Positions 17,358 through 26,458 of a stretch of 64,000 nucleotides of DNA are shown here, in pieces. Positions within the stretch are counted from its first letter, which is position 1. Each line of letters begins with the position of its first letter. The stretch lies in assembly GCF_001425405.1 (NCBI RefSeq), contig NZ_LMQP01000001.1, forward strand, positions 325,652-389,651. Direction: 5' to 3'. The notes under the pieces are model-generated. The model was not told the DNA's origin and made no database searches. It saw only the letters and a program-made list of their open reading frames with translations. The DNA is from Sphingomonas sp. Leaf412 (lineage in GTDB: Bacteria > Pseudomonadota > Alphaproteobacteria > Sphingomonadales > Sphingomonadaceae). A program made the translations under genes and the position numbers.

Positions 17358-18877
17358 TTGCCCGCCGCCCGCTCGGTCAGGTCGAGCCGCGCCCGCCACG
17401 GGTCCGGCCCCGCGACCGGCACGCCGGACGCAGTAAAGTCCATCAGCGGCCCCTTCCCCGCGAACCGCCCCCACGCCGGCAACCCCGCCACCGCGGGCAC
17501 CCCCGTCTTCGCGAACGCCACGACATAGGCGTTCACCGCGCGCGCCATCGCCGCATCGGCGGGGGTCAGCGCGGCGCCGTATTTCGTCGCCACGGTGTCG
17601 AGGAAATAGGGGATGTCGGTGGCATGGGGGGCGCCGGGCCATTCGTCGCGCATCGACGCGGCGACATAGCCGAAGCGATAGTGATACGCCGGCTGCCCCC
17701 CCGCCGCCACGCGCGCGGCGACGAAGCGCGCGGGCTCCACCATCGTGCGATCCGCCCCCGTCGCCGCCGACAGGGCGGGCAGCGGCACCGTCCCCGCGGG
17801 ATCGTACGCCGCCCGCGCCGCCGCGGCATCCGCGCCGAACCCGGCGAACAGCGCGTCCTTCGTCGGCGCGGCGGTCCAGCCGATGTCGTTGCTCGTCGCC
17901 CCGACCATCACCGGCACCCGCGCCTGCGTCCCCGCGCCCAGCATCGCCTCCGCCGTGCCCGTCACCGTCACGCCGTCGACCGCCGCGCCCGCGAACGTCG
18001 CGGCCGATCCGCCCAGCGTGGCGAGGTTCAGGTCGTCGACCACCGCGTCCGCGGGCAGCGCGCGCAGCCGGGCGAGCGCTGCGGCGTCCGTCCCGTCCAC
18101 CCCCGCCCCGCGCGCGAAGGCGACCGCCGCCGCCGCCGCCGCATCCGCCGGACTGTCGAGCAGCGTCCGCCCGCCGCCCGACATCACGACCGCGCGCGCG
18201 AACAGCCCGCGGGCGGCAGGCGCGCCCAGCAGCGCCAGCACCGATCGCCCGCCCGCCGATTCCCCCATCACCGTCACGTTCGCGGCATCGCCCCCGAACG
18301 CGGCGATGTTGCGCCGGACCCAGCGCAGCGCCGCCTGCTGGTCCAGCAACCCCCAGTTCGCGACCCGCCCCTCCGCCGCCAAGGCGGGGTGCGCGAAGAA
18401 CCCGAAGCGACCCAGCCGATAGTTGAACGACACGAACACCGTCCCCGCCGTCGCGAACGCCGCGCCGTCGTACACCGCGGGCGAGGCGCCCCCGTTCACG
18501 AACCCGCCGCCGTAGATCCACACCACCACCGGCAGCCTCGCCCCCGCCTTCACCCCCGCGGGGCGCCAGACGTTGACGAACAGGCAGTCTTCCGCCGGCG
18601 TCGTGCCCAGCGGCGCGGCATCGCTGGGGAACGGTTTCTGCATGCAATCCGCGCCGAACCGCGTGGCGTCGCGCACGCCCGTCCATGCCGCCGCGGGCTG
18701 CGGCGCGCGCCAGCGGTTCGCCCCCACCGGCGGCGCGGCGAAGGGGATGCCGCGGAACGCCTCCACGCCCGCGGAGACGGTGCCGCGGACGCGCCCCTGT
18801 CCGGTGGCGGCGACCGGGGGGGCCTGCGCCGCGGCGACGGCGGGCAGGAGCGCGGGAATAAGCAACAGCGTTTTCAT
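17354..18877 (-). CDS. secreted type-B carboxylesterase
   Basis: A 507-residue esterase with signal peptide MKTLLLIPALLPAVAAAQA. Hallmarks of the carboxylesterase/lipase family are FRGIPFAAPPVGANRW, EDCLFVNVWRP, the oxyanion region WIYGGGF, nucleophile elbow GESAGG and GAPHATDIPYFLDT containing the probable catalytic His. It should hydrolyse carboxylic esters in the periplasm or outside. The ATG at 18877 begins the signal peptide. It is divergent from the cyclophilin gene and coupled to the NTF2-like gene downstream. Confidence 0.9.
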   Translation of the reverse strand: MKTLLLIPALLPAVAAAQAPPVAATGQGRVRGTVSAGVEAFRGIPFAAPPVGANRWRAPQPAAAWTGVRDATRFGADCMQKPFPSDAAPLGTTPAEDCLFVNVWRPAGVKAGARLPVVVWIYGGGFVNGGASPAVYDGAAFATAGTVFVSFNYRLGRFGFFAHPALAAEGRVANWGLLDQQAALRWVRRNIAAFGGDAANVTVMGESAGGRSVLALLGAPAARGLFARAVVMSGGGRTLLDSPADAAAAAAVAFARGAGVDGTDAAALARLRALPADAVVDDLNLATLGGSAATFAGAAVDGVTVTGTAEAMLGAGTQARVPVMVGATSNDIGWTAAPTKDALFAGFGADAAAARAAYDPAGTVPLPALSAATGADRTMVEPARFVAARVAAGGQPAYHYRFGYVAASMRDEWPGAPHATDIPYFLDTVATKYGAALTPADAAMARAVNAYVVAFAKTGVPAVAGLPAWGRFAGKGPLMDFTASGVPVAGPDPWRARLDLTERAAGK

Positions 18878-18946
18878 GCCGCAGCCTATCATGCGTGCCC
18901 GGCGGGGCAACTTGCCGCGGACCGCGACGACCGGTAGCGCGCGGGA

Positions 18947-19597
18947 ATGCGTATCCTGTTCCTGCTCCTCGCCCTCCTCGCCCTCCTCGCCGTCCCTGCG
19001 GCGGCGCAACGCGCGGATCGCGCGACCCCGGGCTGGGTGCGCGTCCGGCTGGAGACGGCGGACGGGAACATGGTGCTGGCGCTCAACGCGCGCCGGGCGC
19101 CGGTCACGACCGCCAACTTCCTGCGCTACGTCGACGACGGGCGCTTCGACGGCGTCAGTTTCTATCGCACCGCGCGCAACAAGCGCTCGCCCCGCTTCGG
19201 CTTCATCCAGTCGGGCATCCGCACCGACGCACGCCGCTTCCTGGACATGATCCCGCACGAATCGACGAAGCGGACGGGGATGAAGCACCTCGACATGACC
19301 ATATCCATGGCGCGCAAGGGGCCGCCGGGGTCCGCCAACGGCAATTGGTTCATCACCGTCGGCCCGATCCCGTCGATGGACTGGACCCCCGCCAATCCGG
19401 GCTATGCCGCCTTCGGCCGCGTCGTCGGCGGGCAGGACACCGTCCGCCGCATCCTGGCCGAACCGACGGGTCAGCAGATGAACGGCACGCTGATGCTGAA
19501 GCCGGTGCGCGTGAACCGCGCGGTGCGGCTGGACGGCGTCGGCAAGCCGACCGGCCGCCCGCGCCCGTGGCTGATCGAACGGCGCAAGGACGGCTGA
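18947..19597 (+). CDS. periplasmic peptidylprolyl isomerase, cyclophilin type
   Basis: A 216-residue protein with a leucine-rich signal peptide (MRILFLLLALLALLAVPAAAQ). The cyclophilin fold is evident in ALNARRAPVTTANFLRYVDDG, FDGVSFYRTAR, FIQSGI, MARKGPPGSANGNWFIT and AFGRVVGGQDTV. It should catalyse proline cis-trans isomerisation in protein folding in the periplasm. Some active-site residues of classical cyclophilin A are replaced, as usual in small bacterial members. It precedes a 51-residue protein by 38 bases. Confidence 0.88.
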   Translation: MRILFLLLALLALLAVPAAAQRADRATPGWVRVRLETADGNMVLALNARRAPVTTANFLRYVDDGRFDGVSFYRTARNKRSPRFGFIQSGIRTDARRFLDMIPHESTKRTGMKHLDMTISMARKGPPGSANGNWFITVGPIPSMDWTPANPGYAAFGRVVGGQDTVRRILAEPTGQQMNGTLMLKPVRVNRAVRLDGVGKPTGRPRPWLIERRKDG

Positions 19598-19635
19598 ACC
19601 TCGCGCCTCCCCGGATCGTTGGGCGGTGGAGGAGA

Positions 19636-19791
19636 ATGACGATGCCCGAGGAACAGCCGAACAAGCCCGCCGGCGGCGCCGACGCGAACGGCACGCCGCC
19701 GAAGGTGGAGGACGACCAGGCGGTGAGGAACCAGGGCGAGGTATCGCCGGAGGACTATCCGCTGAAGGCGTCGGGGAAGGATCAGGGCTGA
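19636..19791 (+). CDS. small hydrophilic protein of unknown function
   Basis: A 51-residue, acidic and Pro-rich protein (MTMPEEQPNKPAGGADANG near the start, EVSPEDYPLKASGK near the end). GGAGGA stands directly before the ATG at 19636. It contains no membrane segment or cysteine and is probably disordered. I do not know its role; it may share the cyclophilin transcript. Confidence 0.6.
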   Translation: MTMPEEQPNKPAGGADANGTPPKVEDDQAVRNQGEVSPEDYPLKASGKDQG

Positions 19792-19832
19792 CGGCCCCGG
19801 ATGTGACCGGGGATCGCTGCGAAGGCCCTCTC

Positions 19833-19928
19833 CGTCATGCCGGGCCTGTCCCGGCATCCACCGTGCCCCATAACCATAAGCCGTTGATAACTCGGCACGG
19901 TGGACCCCGGAACAAGTCCGGGGTGACG
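19833..19928. repeat. 96-bp imperfect inverted repeat, family E
   Basis: Arms at 19833-19867 and 19894-19928 pair over about 35 bases, each arm itself containing a short hairpin (CCGGGCCTGTCCCGG and CCCCGGAACAAGTCCGGGG). This is the GTCATCCCGGACTTGTTCCGGG-like repeat seen in many alphaproteobacteria. Only one copy is visible in this window. Confidence 0.75.
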
Positions 19929-20171
19929 GCGCGAGAGCGGCGATGGCATCGAGACTCGCGAGAGGCTCCTCGAAACCGGGATCACGACCCCGCTGTCCTA
20001 CACGCCCCTGACCTGTCATCCTCCCGCGATCATGGCCGATCGTCCCGCTCCCACCCGCCGCGCCGCCGCGCGCACGCCCCCGGCGACCATGCGACCTTTC
20101 GTGACCTTTCGCGGGCGGCGACGGGCGGCGATCGCCCGTATCGGCTTGCGACGCCGCGACAACTGCGCACT
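19929..20171. other. non-coding remainder before the dipeptidase gene
   Basis: Together with the repeat just upstream this makes the longest gap without a gene in the window (380 bp). The remainder holds a short direct repeat GACCTTTCGT/GACCTTTCGC near 20093-20112 but no convincing promoter or conserved small gene. Confidence 0.4.
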
Positions 20172-21413
20172 ATGTCCGTCATGATCCTGATCGCCCTCGC
20201 CATCGCCCAGGCCGCGCCCGCCGCCGCCCCCGCCCCCGTGCCGCCCCGGATCGAGCGCCTGCTCGATCGTGCGCCGGTGATCGACGGGCACAACGACCTG
20301 CCGTGGGAATTGCGCGAGCGCTACGGCTCGCTGACCGATGCGATCGCGGGCGACACCACCCGCGCCGCCTGGCCGTTGCAGACCGATATCGCGCGCCTGA
20401 GGAAGGGCCATGTCGGCGCGCAATTCTGGTCGGTGTGGATCCCCGCCACCGCGCAGGGGCCGCGCGCGGTGGAGATGACGGTGGAGCAGATCGACCTCGT
20501 TCGCCGCATGGTCGCGGCGCATCCCGACGCCTTCCGCCTGGCCGGCACCGCCGCCGACGTGCGCGCCGCGATGAAGGCGGGGCGCATCGCCTCGCTGATC
20601 GGGGTGGAGGGCGGGCACCAGATCGACGCGAATCTCGCCGTCCTGCGCCAGTATCGCGCGCTGGGCGTCGCCTATATGACGCTGACGCATTCGCAGTCGC
20701 TGGAATGGGCCGACAGTTCCACCGGCACCGTCCGCGCGGGCGGGCTGTCGCCGTTCGGGCGGCAGGTGGTGGCGGAAATGAACCGCCTGGGCATGATCGT
20801 GGACGTCAGCCACGTCGCGGACACCACGATGGCGCAGGCGCTGGACGTGTCGAAGGCGCCCGTCATCGCCAGTCATTCCGGCGCGCGCGCGATCGCGGAC
20901 GCGCCGCGCAACATCCCCGACGACCTGCTGCGCCGCATCGGCGCGACGGGCGGCGTGGTGATGGTCAATTTCTACCCCGCCTTCGTCTCCGCCAAATGGC
21001 GCGCGTGGGATCGCGAGCGCGGCGCCTTCGCGAAGGGCGCGGGCGTGGACAACGACGTCTACGACGATCGCGCCCCCGCCCCGCTGCTGGCATGGCAGCG
21101 GACTCACCCCGAACCCGCGGTGACCGTGGCGGACGTGGCCGACCATATCGAGCATGTGGCGAAGGTCGCGGGTCGCGCATCGGTGGGCCTCGGCGGCGAT
21201 TTCGACGGGATCAGCGGCACCGGCCCGGTAGGATTGAAGGGCGTCGAGGGCTATCCCGCCATCTTCGCCGAACTGGCGCGCCGCGGCTGGAGCGACGCGG
21301 ACCTCGCCGGCCTGTCGCAGGGCAACGTCCTGCGCGTGATGGAACGCGTCGAGGCGGTCGCGCGCGCGATGAAGGACGAGCCGCCCGCGGTGGTCCCGAC
21401 GACGATACGATAG
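20172..21413 (+). CDS. membrane dipeptidase (peptidase family M19)
   Basis: A 413-residue enzyme with signal peptide (MSVMILIALAIAQAAPAAA). The renal dipeptidase family motifs are VIDGHNDLPWELRE (first zinc ligands), IGVEGGHQID (bridging Glu), VDVSHV, VIASHSGARA and GGDFDGI. It cleaves dipeptides, and family members also act on D-amino acid dipeptides. It is probably exported to the periplasm, fitting the neighbouring group of exported enzymes. Confidence 0.92.
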   Translation: MSVMILIALAIAQAAPAAAPAPVPPRIERLLDRAPVIDGHNDLPWELRERYGSLTDAIAGDTTRAAWPLQTDIARLRKGHVGAQFWSVWIPATAQGPRAVEMTVEQIDLVRRMVAAHPDAFRLAGTAADVRAAMKAGRIASLIGVEGGHQIDANLAVLRQYRALGVAYMTLTHSQSLEWADSSTGTVRAGGLSPFGRQVVAEMNRLGMIVDVSHVADTTMAQALDVSKAPVIASHSGARAIADAPRNIPDDLLRRIGATGGVVMVNFYPAFVSAKWRAWDRERGAFAKGAGVDNDVYDDRAPAPLLAWQRTHPEPAVTVADVADHIEHVAKVAGRASVGLGGDFDGISGTGPVGLKGVEGYPAIFAELARRGWSDADLAGLSQGNVLRVMERVEAVARAMKDEPPAVVPTTIR

Positions 21414-21427
21414 TCGCGGCCCCTCGT

Positions 21428-21509
21428 GCTCCCGCGCAGGCGGGAGCCCAGGGTTACGCGCGCCATCGTTCGTTGTTCTGCCCGGCTCCGGGTTCCCGCC
21501 TGCGTGGGA
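21428..21509. repeat. dispersed palindromic repeat, family B (diverged copy)
   Basis: GCTCCCGCGCAGGCGGGAGC at 21428-21447 followed by an inverted arm TTCCCGCCTGCGTGGGA at 21493-21509. It is related to the three better conserved copies near 23.7, 41.7 and 62.6 kb, but the central part differs. It lies between two convergent genes. Confidence 0.65.
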
Positions 21510-21521
21510 CGCGACGGACCG

Positions 21522-22526
21522 TCAGAACCCCGACAGGAACGACGCCACGTTCGCGCCCAGCGCCGCGACCGCATAGCCGCCCTCCATCGCCACGACGGTG
21601 GGCAGCCCCAGCGCCGCGATATCGCGCGCCAGCACCGCATAATCCGCGGTCGTCAGCGCGAAATGGCTGATCGGATCGCCCTCCCACGTGTCCGCGCCGA
21701 AGCTGACGATCAGCATGTCCGCGCCGAACGCCGCGATCGCCGTCAGCAGGTCGTTCTGCGCCCGGCGGAAGGGGTCGATCGCGGTCCCCTGCGGCAACGG
21801 ACGGTTCAGCGTCGCGCCCGCGCCCGCCCCTTCCCCGCGCTCGTCCGCATGGCCCCAGTAGAAGGGATAATCGGTCGCCGGATCGGCATGGACGCTGGCG
21901 TAGAACACGTCGCCGCGCCGCCAGAAGATGTCCTGCGTCCCGTTGCCGTGGTGATAGTCGATGTCGAGGATCGCGACCCGCGCCACCCCCGCGTCGCGCG
22001 CCGCCTGCGCCGCGATGGCGGCGGCGTTCAGGTGGCAATATCCGCCGCAATAATCGCGCCCCGCATGGTGCCCCGGCGGCCGGCACAGGGCGAAGGCGGC
22101 GCGGTCGCCGTCCAGGACCGCCTGCGTCGCCGCCAGCGCCGACTGCGCGCTCCAGTAGCTGGCGGTCCACGCCTGCGCGGTGATCGGCGTCGTCGCGTCG
22201 AAGGCGTGCGCGCCCAGCAACGCGTCGATCCGCGACAGCGTCAGCGGGCGCCGCCCGCGGATCGGAAAGGCGTAGGGGATCGCATCCCCCGGCCGCCCCG
22301 CGTCGCGCCACAGGGCGGGCGCGTCGCGAAGGAAGGCCAGATACGCCGGATCGTGCACCGCCGCGATCGGATCGATCCCGCGGTCCGCGGGCAGGTCCGC
22401 GCCGCCGATCGCGGACAGGATCGCATCGATCCGCGCGGGCACCTCGGCATAGGGGGCGAAGCCGCCGTTGTGCAATTCGCGCTGCGGCGCGTGGGTCGCC
22501 TGCGCCGGGGCGTGGAAGCGCTTCAT
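21522..22526 (-). CDS. histone-deacetylase-fold protein, acetylpolyamine amidohydrolase type
   Basis: A 334-residue class II HDAC-family hydrolase. The zinc-site motifs are CRPPGHHAGRDYCGGYCHLN (His pair), ILDIDYHHGNGTQDIF (Asp and His zinc ligands), YASVHADPATDYPFYWG, GADTWEGDPI (Asp ligand) and AMEGGYA. These match acetylpolyamine amidohydrolases, so deacetylation of N-acetylated polyamines is the best guess. The ATG overlaps the TGA of nhaA (ATGA), implying coupled translation. Confidence 0.85.
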   Translation of the reverse strand: MKRFHAPAQATHAPQRELHNGGFAPYAEVPARIDAILSAIGGADLPADRGIDPIAAVHDPAYLAFLRDAPALWRDAGRPGDAIPYAFPIRGRRPLTLSRIDALLGAHAFDATTPITAQAWTASYWSAQSALAATQAVLDGDRAAFALCRPPGHHAGRDYCGGYCHLNAAAIAAQAARDAGVARVAILDIDYHHGNGTQDIFWRRGDVFYASVHADPATDYPFYWGHADERGEGAGAGATLNRPLPQGTAIDPFRRAQNDLLTAIAAFGADMLIVSFGADTWEGDPISHFALTTADYAVLARDIAALGLPTVVAMEGGYAVAALGANVASFLSGF

Positions 22527-23719
22527 CGCGCCCGCCCCGCGCCCAGCAGCACCATGACCCCGGCCAGCGCGGACACGACCGATCCCGTCAGCACGCCCAG
22601 CTTCACCTGTTCGATCAACGGCGCGTCTCCCGGAAACGCCAGGCCGCCGATGAACAGGCTCATCGTGAAGCCGATGCCCGCGACCAGCGACAGGCCCAGC
22701 ACCTGCCGCCACGTCACGCCGTGCGGCCGCGCCGCGATGCCCAGCCGTTCCGCCAGCGCGATCGCGCCGAATATCCCCACCGGCTTGCCGACGGCCAGCC
22801 CGATCGCAACGCCCAGTACGAGCGGTTCGCGCAGGACCGACCACGTCACGCCCGCCAGCGCGACCCCCGCATTGGCGAAGGCGAACAGGGGGACGATGGC
22901 GAAGGCGGACCAGGGGTGCAGCGCATGTTCCAGCCGATGCAGCGGGGAGGTCGCATCGTCGGGCGCGGCGGGGGAGACGCGGATCGGGATCAGCGCCGCC
23001 AGCAGCACGCCCGCGATCGTGGCATGGATGCCCGATCGCAGGACGAGCAGCCACAAGGCCGCGCCGACGGCCAGGTACGGCCACAGCGCCATCACCCCGC
23101 GACGGTTCAGGACGTACAGGACGACCAGCGCGGCGCCCGCCCCCGCCAGCGCGGCGACGTCGATCGCCTCGGTATAGGCGACCGCGATGATCGCCACCGC
23201 CCCCATGTCGTCGACGATCGCGATCGTGGCCAGCAGCAGCTTCAGCGCGGACGGCACCCGCCGCCCCAGCAGCGCGAGGACACCGATGGCGAAGGCGATG
23301 TCGGTCGCCGCCGGGATCGCCCACCCGCGCTGCAACCCCGGATCGTCGCCCGCGACCGCCAGATAGGCCAGCGCGGGCACCGCCATCCCCGCCGCCGCGG
23401 CGATGAACGGCAACCGCCGCCGGTCCGCGCTCGACAGCCGCCCGTCGACGATCTCGCGCTTGATCTCCAGCCCCACGACCAGGAAGAACAGCGCCATCGC
23501 CGCGTCGTTGATCCACAGGTGCACCGTCATCGGCCCCAGTGCGGGCGACAGGACCGGCCCGGTCCGGGCATGGATCGCATGGTCGTACAGCGCCGCGGTG
23601 ACGGGCAGGTTCGCCGCCAGCAAGGCCAATACCGTCGCCGCGATCAGCACGACCCCGCCCGCCGCCTCGTTGCGAAGGAAGGCGCGCAGCACGTGGAGGC
23701 GCGGGCGGGGGGAAGGCAT
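22523..23719 (-). CDS. nhaA: Na+/H+ antiporter NhaA
   Basis: A 398-residue integral membrane protein of about twelve helices. Conserved NhaA elements are FLRNEAAGGVVLIAATV, NDAAMALFFLVVGLEIKRE, IPAATDIAFAIGVLALLG, the transport aspartates in LLATIAIVDDMGAVAIIA, HATIAGVLLAALIP and SLVAGIGFTMSLFIGGLAF. It expels Na+ in exchange for protons. Its stop overlaps the start of the HDAC-fold gene. A family B repeat separates it from lysK. Confidence 0.95.
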   Translation of the reverse strand: MPSPRPRLHVLRAFLRNEAAGGVVLIAATVLALLAANLPVTAALYDHAIHARTGPVLSPALGPMTVHLWINDAAMALFFLVVGLEIKREIVDGRLSSADRRRLPFIAAAAGMAVPALAYLAVAGDDPGLQRGWAIPAATDIAFAIGVLALLGRRVPSALKLLLATIAIVDDMGAVAIIAVAYTEAIDVAALAGAGAALVVLYVLNRRGVMALWPYLAVGAALWLLVLRSGIHATIAGVLLAALIPIRVSPAAPDDATSPLHRLEHALHPWSAFAIVPLFAFANAGVALAGVTWSVLREPLVLGVAIGLAVGKPVGIFGAIALAERLGIAARPHGVTWRQVLGLSLVAGIGFTMSLFIGGLAFPGDAPLIEQVKLGVLTGSVVSALAGVMVLLGAGRAR

Positions 23720-23736
23720 CCGTACCACTACCCTTG

Positions 23737-23788
23737 TGCCGCCGCGAAGGCGGAGGCCCCGCCTGGGTCCCCGCCTTCGCGGGGACAC
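23737..23788. repeat. dispersed palindromic repeat, family B
   Basis: Inverted repeat GCCGCGAAGGCGGAGGC ... CCCCGCCTTCGCGGGGACAC between nhaA and lysK. Close relatives are at 41653-41709 and 62615-62667. Confidence 0.8.
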
Positions 23789-23801
23789 GAATGCTGCTCG
23801 C

Positions 23802-25382
23802 TCACCGCGCTAGCGCCTCCGCGATCAGCCGGCGGGAATTCTCCACGCCGTACAGCTTGATGAAACTGCCCATCCGCGGCCCCTGGCTGGTGCCCAGCAA
23901 CGTCTCGTACAGCGCCCTGAACCAGTCGCGCAGCTCGGCGAAGCCGCCGGTCTTGCCGATCTCGTACACGTGGTTCTGGATGTCCTCCGCGCTCGCGTCG
24001 GCGTCCAGCGTGGCGAGCGCCGCGTCCAGCCGCTCCAGCGCGGCGCGCTCGGTCGCGTCCGGCGCGCGGCGGTTCAGCGTCGGCGCGACGAAATCGCGAT
24101 GGTACGCCAGCGCGTGATCGATCAGGCGATCGAGGTCGGGGTGCCGCGCCGCCGTGGCATCCGCGACGTAATTGCCCAGATATCCCCACACCTGCTCCTT
24201 CGACGCCTCCCCCATCACGCCGACGAGGTTCAGCAGCAGCCCGAACGTCACCGGCAACGCGCCCTCGGGCGGGGGGCCGGAATGGACGTGGTGGACCGGA
24301 TTGCCCAGCCGCTCCTTGTCCGCCTGCCCCGCATAATTGCCGCGGAACTGCCAGTAATCGTCCACCGCCCGCGGGATCAGGCCGAGGTGGAGCGACTTCG
24401 CCTTCTTCGGCTCGCGATAGATGTAGAAGGCCAGGCTTTCGTCGGGGCCGTAGGTCAGCCATTCCTCGATGCTGAGGCCGTTGCCCTTGGACTTGCTGAT
24501 CTTCTCGCCATTGGCGTCGAGGAACAGCTCGGCGATCAAACCCTCCGGCCGTCGCCCGCCCAGGATCTGCGCGATCTTGCCGCTCAGGATCGCCGAATCG
24601 ATCAGGTCCTTGCCGTACATCTCGTAATCGACGCCCAGCGCGGCCCAGCGCAGGCCCCAGTCGGGCTTCCATTGCAGCTTCGCCCGCCCGCCCAGGATCG
24701 ACTGTTCGACCGTCTCGCCCCCCGCCACGCTGGTATCGACGAAGCGGACGATGCCCGCGTCGGCATCGACGACCGCGACCGGCACCTGAAGAACGATGCC
24801 GCTCTTCGCGCTGATCGGCAGGACCGGCGAGTAGGTCGCCTGCCGCTCGCTGCGCAGCGTCGGCAGCATCACCGCCATGATCGCGTCATACTGGCGCAGC
24901 ACGTCGCGCAGCTTGTCGTCGAACCGGCCCGACGCATAATAATCGGTCGAGGACGCGAATTCGTAATCGAAGCCGAACCGGTCGAGGAAGGCGCGCAGCA
25001 TGGCGTTGTTGTGCGCCGCGAAACTGTCGAACTTCCCGAACGGATCGGGGATGCGCGACAACGGCTTGCCCAGATGCGCGGTCAGCATCTCCTTCTCCGG
25101 CACGTTGTCGGGCACCTTGCGCAGCCCGTCCATGTCGTCGCTGAACGCGATCAGCCGCGTCGGCCTCCCGGTCATCTCCTCGTACGCGCGCCGCACCATC
25201 GTGGTGCGCAGCACTTCCTGGAACGTGCCGATATGCGGCAGGCCCGACGGGCCGTAGCCGGTTTCGAACAGCATCGGCGCCCCGCCCGGCTTTCCGTCGG
25301 GCCAGCGCTTCAGCAGCTTGCGCGCCTCCTCGTACGGCCAGGCCTTGGATTCGAGAGCGGCGGTGCGAATGTCGTCGGTCAT
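23802..25382 (-). CDS. lysK: lysine--tRNA ligase, class I (archaeal type)
   Basis: A 526-residue class I LysRS. The HIGH-type motif is GPSGLPHIGTF near residue 50 and the KMSKS-type motif is GEKISKSKGN near residue 285. The N-terminus TAALESKAWPYEEARKLLKR is typical of the family. It charges tRNA-Lys and replaces the class II LysS of most bacteria; class I LysRS is known from archaea, spirochaetes and many alphaproteobacteria. Full-length for the family. It is divergent from crtZ. Confidence 0.96.
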   Translation of the reverse strand: MTDDIRTAALESKAWPYEEARKLLKRWPDGKPGGAPMLFETGYGPSGLPHIGTFQEVLRTTMVRRAYEEMTGRPTRLIAFSDDMDGLRKVPDNVPEKEMLTAHLGKPLSRIPDPFGKFDSFAAHNNAMLRAFLDRFGFDYEFASSTDYYASGRFDDKLRDVLRQYDAIMAVMLPTLRSERQATYSPVLPISAKSGIVLQVPVAVVDADAGIVRFVDTSVAGGETVEQSILGGRAKLQWKPDWGLRWAALGVDYEMYGKDLIDSAILSGKIAQILGGRRPEGLIAELFLDANGEKISKSKGNGLSIEEWLTYGPDESLAFYIYREPKKAKSLHLGLIPRAVDDYWQFRGNYAGQADKERLGNPVHHVHSGPPPEGALPVTFGLLLNLVGVMGEASKEQVWGYLGNYVADATAARHPDLDRLIDHALAYHRDFVAPTLNRRAPDATERAALERLDAALATLDADASAEDIQNHVYEIGKTGGFAELRDWFRALYETLLGTSQGPRMGSFIKLYGVENSRRLIAEALAR

Positions 25383-25422
25383 GATGCGGTGCGACGTAGC
25401 GGGCGGGGGGCACGATGGCTAT

Positions 25423-25947
25423 ATGGCGGGCATGTCATGGCTTGCCGGATCCGCGCTGTTCCTCGCCACCGTCGCGTTCATGGAGGGATTCGCCTATGTC
25501 ATGCACCGCTGGGTGATGCATGGGCCGGGCTGGTTCCTGCACGAAAGCCACCACCGCGCGCGCACCGGGCGGTTCGAGCTGAACGACCTGTACGGCGTGA
25601 TCTTCGCGGTGCCGTCGATCGTGCTGCTGCTGGGCGGGGTGCAGCTGGGCTGGTGGCCCGGCTTCGCGTGGATCGGGGCGGGCATCGCGGCCTACGGCGC
25701 GATCTATTTCGGCTTCCACGACGTGATCGTCCACGAACGCGTCCGGACGCGCTACCTGCCGAAATCGCGCTACATGAAGCGGATCGTCCAGGCGCATCGC
25801 CTCCATCACGCGGTCGAGACGAAGGCGGGGACGGTCAGCTTCGGCTTCCTCGTCGCGCCGAAGCCGGAAGTTTTGAAGGCCGAACTGAAGCGTCGCGGGC
25901 GCAGCGGCGTGCGCGCGCCACGCAAACCGATGTTTGCGGAAGATTAA
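25423..25947 (+). CDS. crtZ: beta-carotene hydroxylase CrtZ
   Basis: A 174-residue membrane-bound di-iron hydroxylase. Conserved histidines are in HRWVMH (residues 28-33), HESHH (40-44), HDVIVH and HRLHH. The start MAGMSWLAG is followed by hydrophobic helices at about 5-25 and 56-95. It hydroxylates beta-ionone rings, giving zeaxanthin, the precursor of nostoxanthin in yellow sphingomonads. An ATG at 25381 would add 14 residues without family resemblance. No other carotenoid gene is adjacent. Confidence 0.92.
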   Translation: MAGMSWLAGSALFLATVAFMEGFAYVMHRWVMHGPGWFLHESHHRARTGRFELNDLYGVIFAVPSIVLLLGGVQLGWWPGFAWIGAGIAAYGAIYFGFHDVIVHERVRTRYLPKSRYMKRIVQAHRLHHAVETKAGTVSFGFLVAPKPEVLKAELKRRGRSGVRAPRKPMFAED

Positions 25948-25971
25948 CCTTCGCGGCGCAAGACGGGACCC

Positions 25972-26298
25972 ATGGAAAACGCGGTCCCGTTCCCGATCCC
26001 GTCCGAGGAGGATGAAAGCCGCCGCGCGCTGCGCAAGGCGGTCACGATGCGCGCGCAGCTGCGCGACCGCGGCACGACGCGGTTCGAAATCGAGGTCGTC
26101 GACCTGTCGGTGACCGGCTTTCGCGCCAATACCGGCTTCACCTTGTGGCCCGGGACGACCGTGTGGCTGACGATGCCGGGCCTCGCCGCGCTGGAGGCGG
26201 TCGTCGCCTGGCGCGACAAGACCCGCTACGGCTGCGCCTTCGCCAAGCCGCTGCACCCCGCGGTGTTCGACCATATCGTGGCGCTGAGCCGCCGGTAG
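25972..26298 (+). CDS. PilZ-domain protein
   Basis: A 108-residue single-domain protein. The c-di-GMP-binding signature appears as an Arg-rich start (SRRALRKAV) and DLSVTGFRA, equivalent to the [D/N]xSxxG motif, followed by beta strands and WRDKTRYGCAF. It probably senses cyclic di-GMP and transmits to an unknown target. It begins 24 bases after crtZ and may be cotranscribed. Note the broken diguanylate cyclase gene further along in the window. Confidence 0.85.
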   Translation: MENAVPFPIPSEEDESRRALRKAVTMRAQLRDRGTTRFEIEVVDLSVTGFRANTGFTLWPGTTVWLTMPGLAALEAVVAWRDKTRYGCAFAKPLHPAVFDHIVALSRR

Positions 26299-26458
26299 GC
26301 GCGACCACGCTCGCGCCGGTCGCGCAGCGAACCGGCGGCCCGGCCGGCGAGTCGGCGACGCCGAACCCGTTCGACGACGCGGCTTGGCCGCGGCGTGCGG
26401 CCACTGACCTGCCGTAGCCGTCGACGTCGCTCAGGCCCAACGGCTGTGGCGAACGGAA
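26299..26458. other. intergenic region with diverged family A fragment
   Basis: Gap between the convergent PilZ and prs genes. It contains GTCGACGTCGCTCAGGCCCA around 26418-26437, resembling one arm of the family A repeats, but the other arm is degraded. No gene is seen. Confidence 0.4.

Noticed and set aside
25381..25422. longer CrtZ start at 25381
   Set aside because: The added residues do not resemble the family and would overlap the start of lysK on the other strand.
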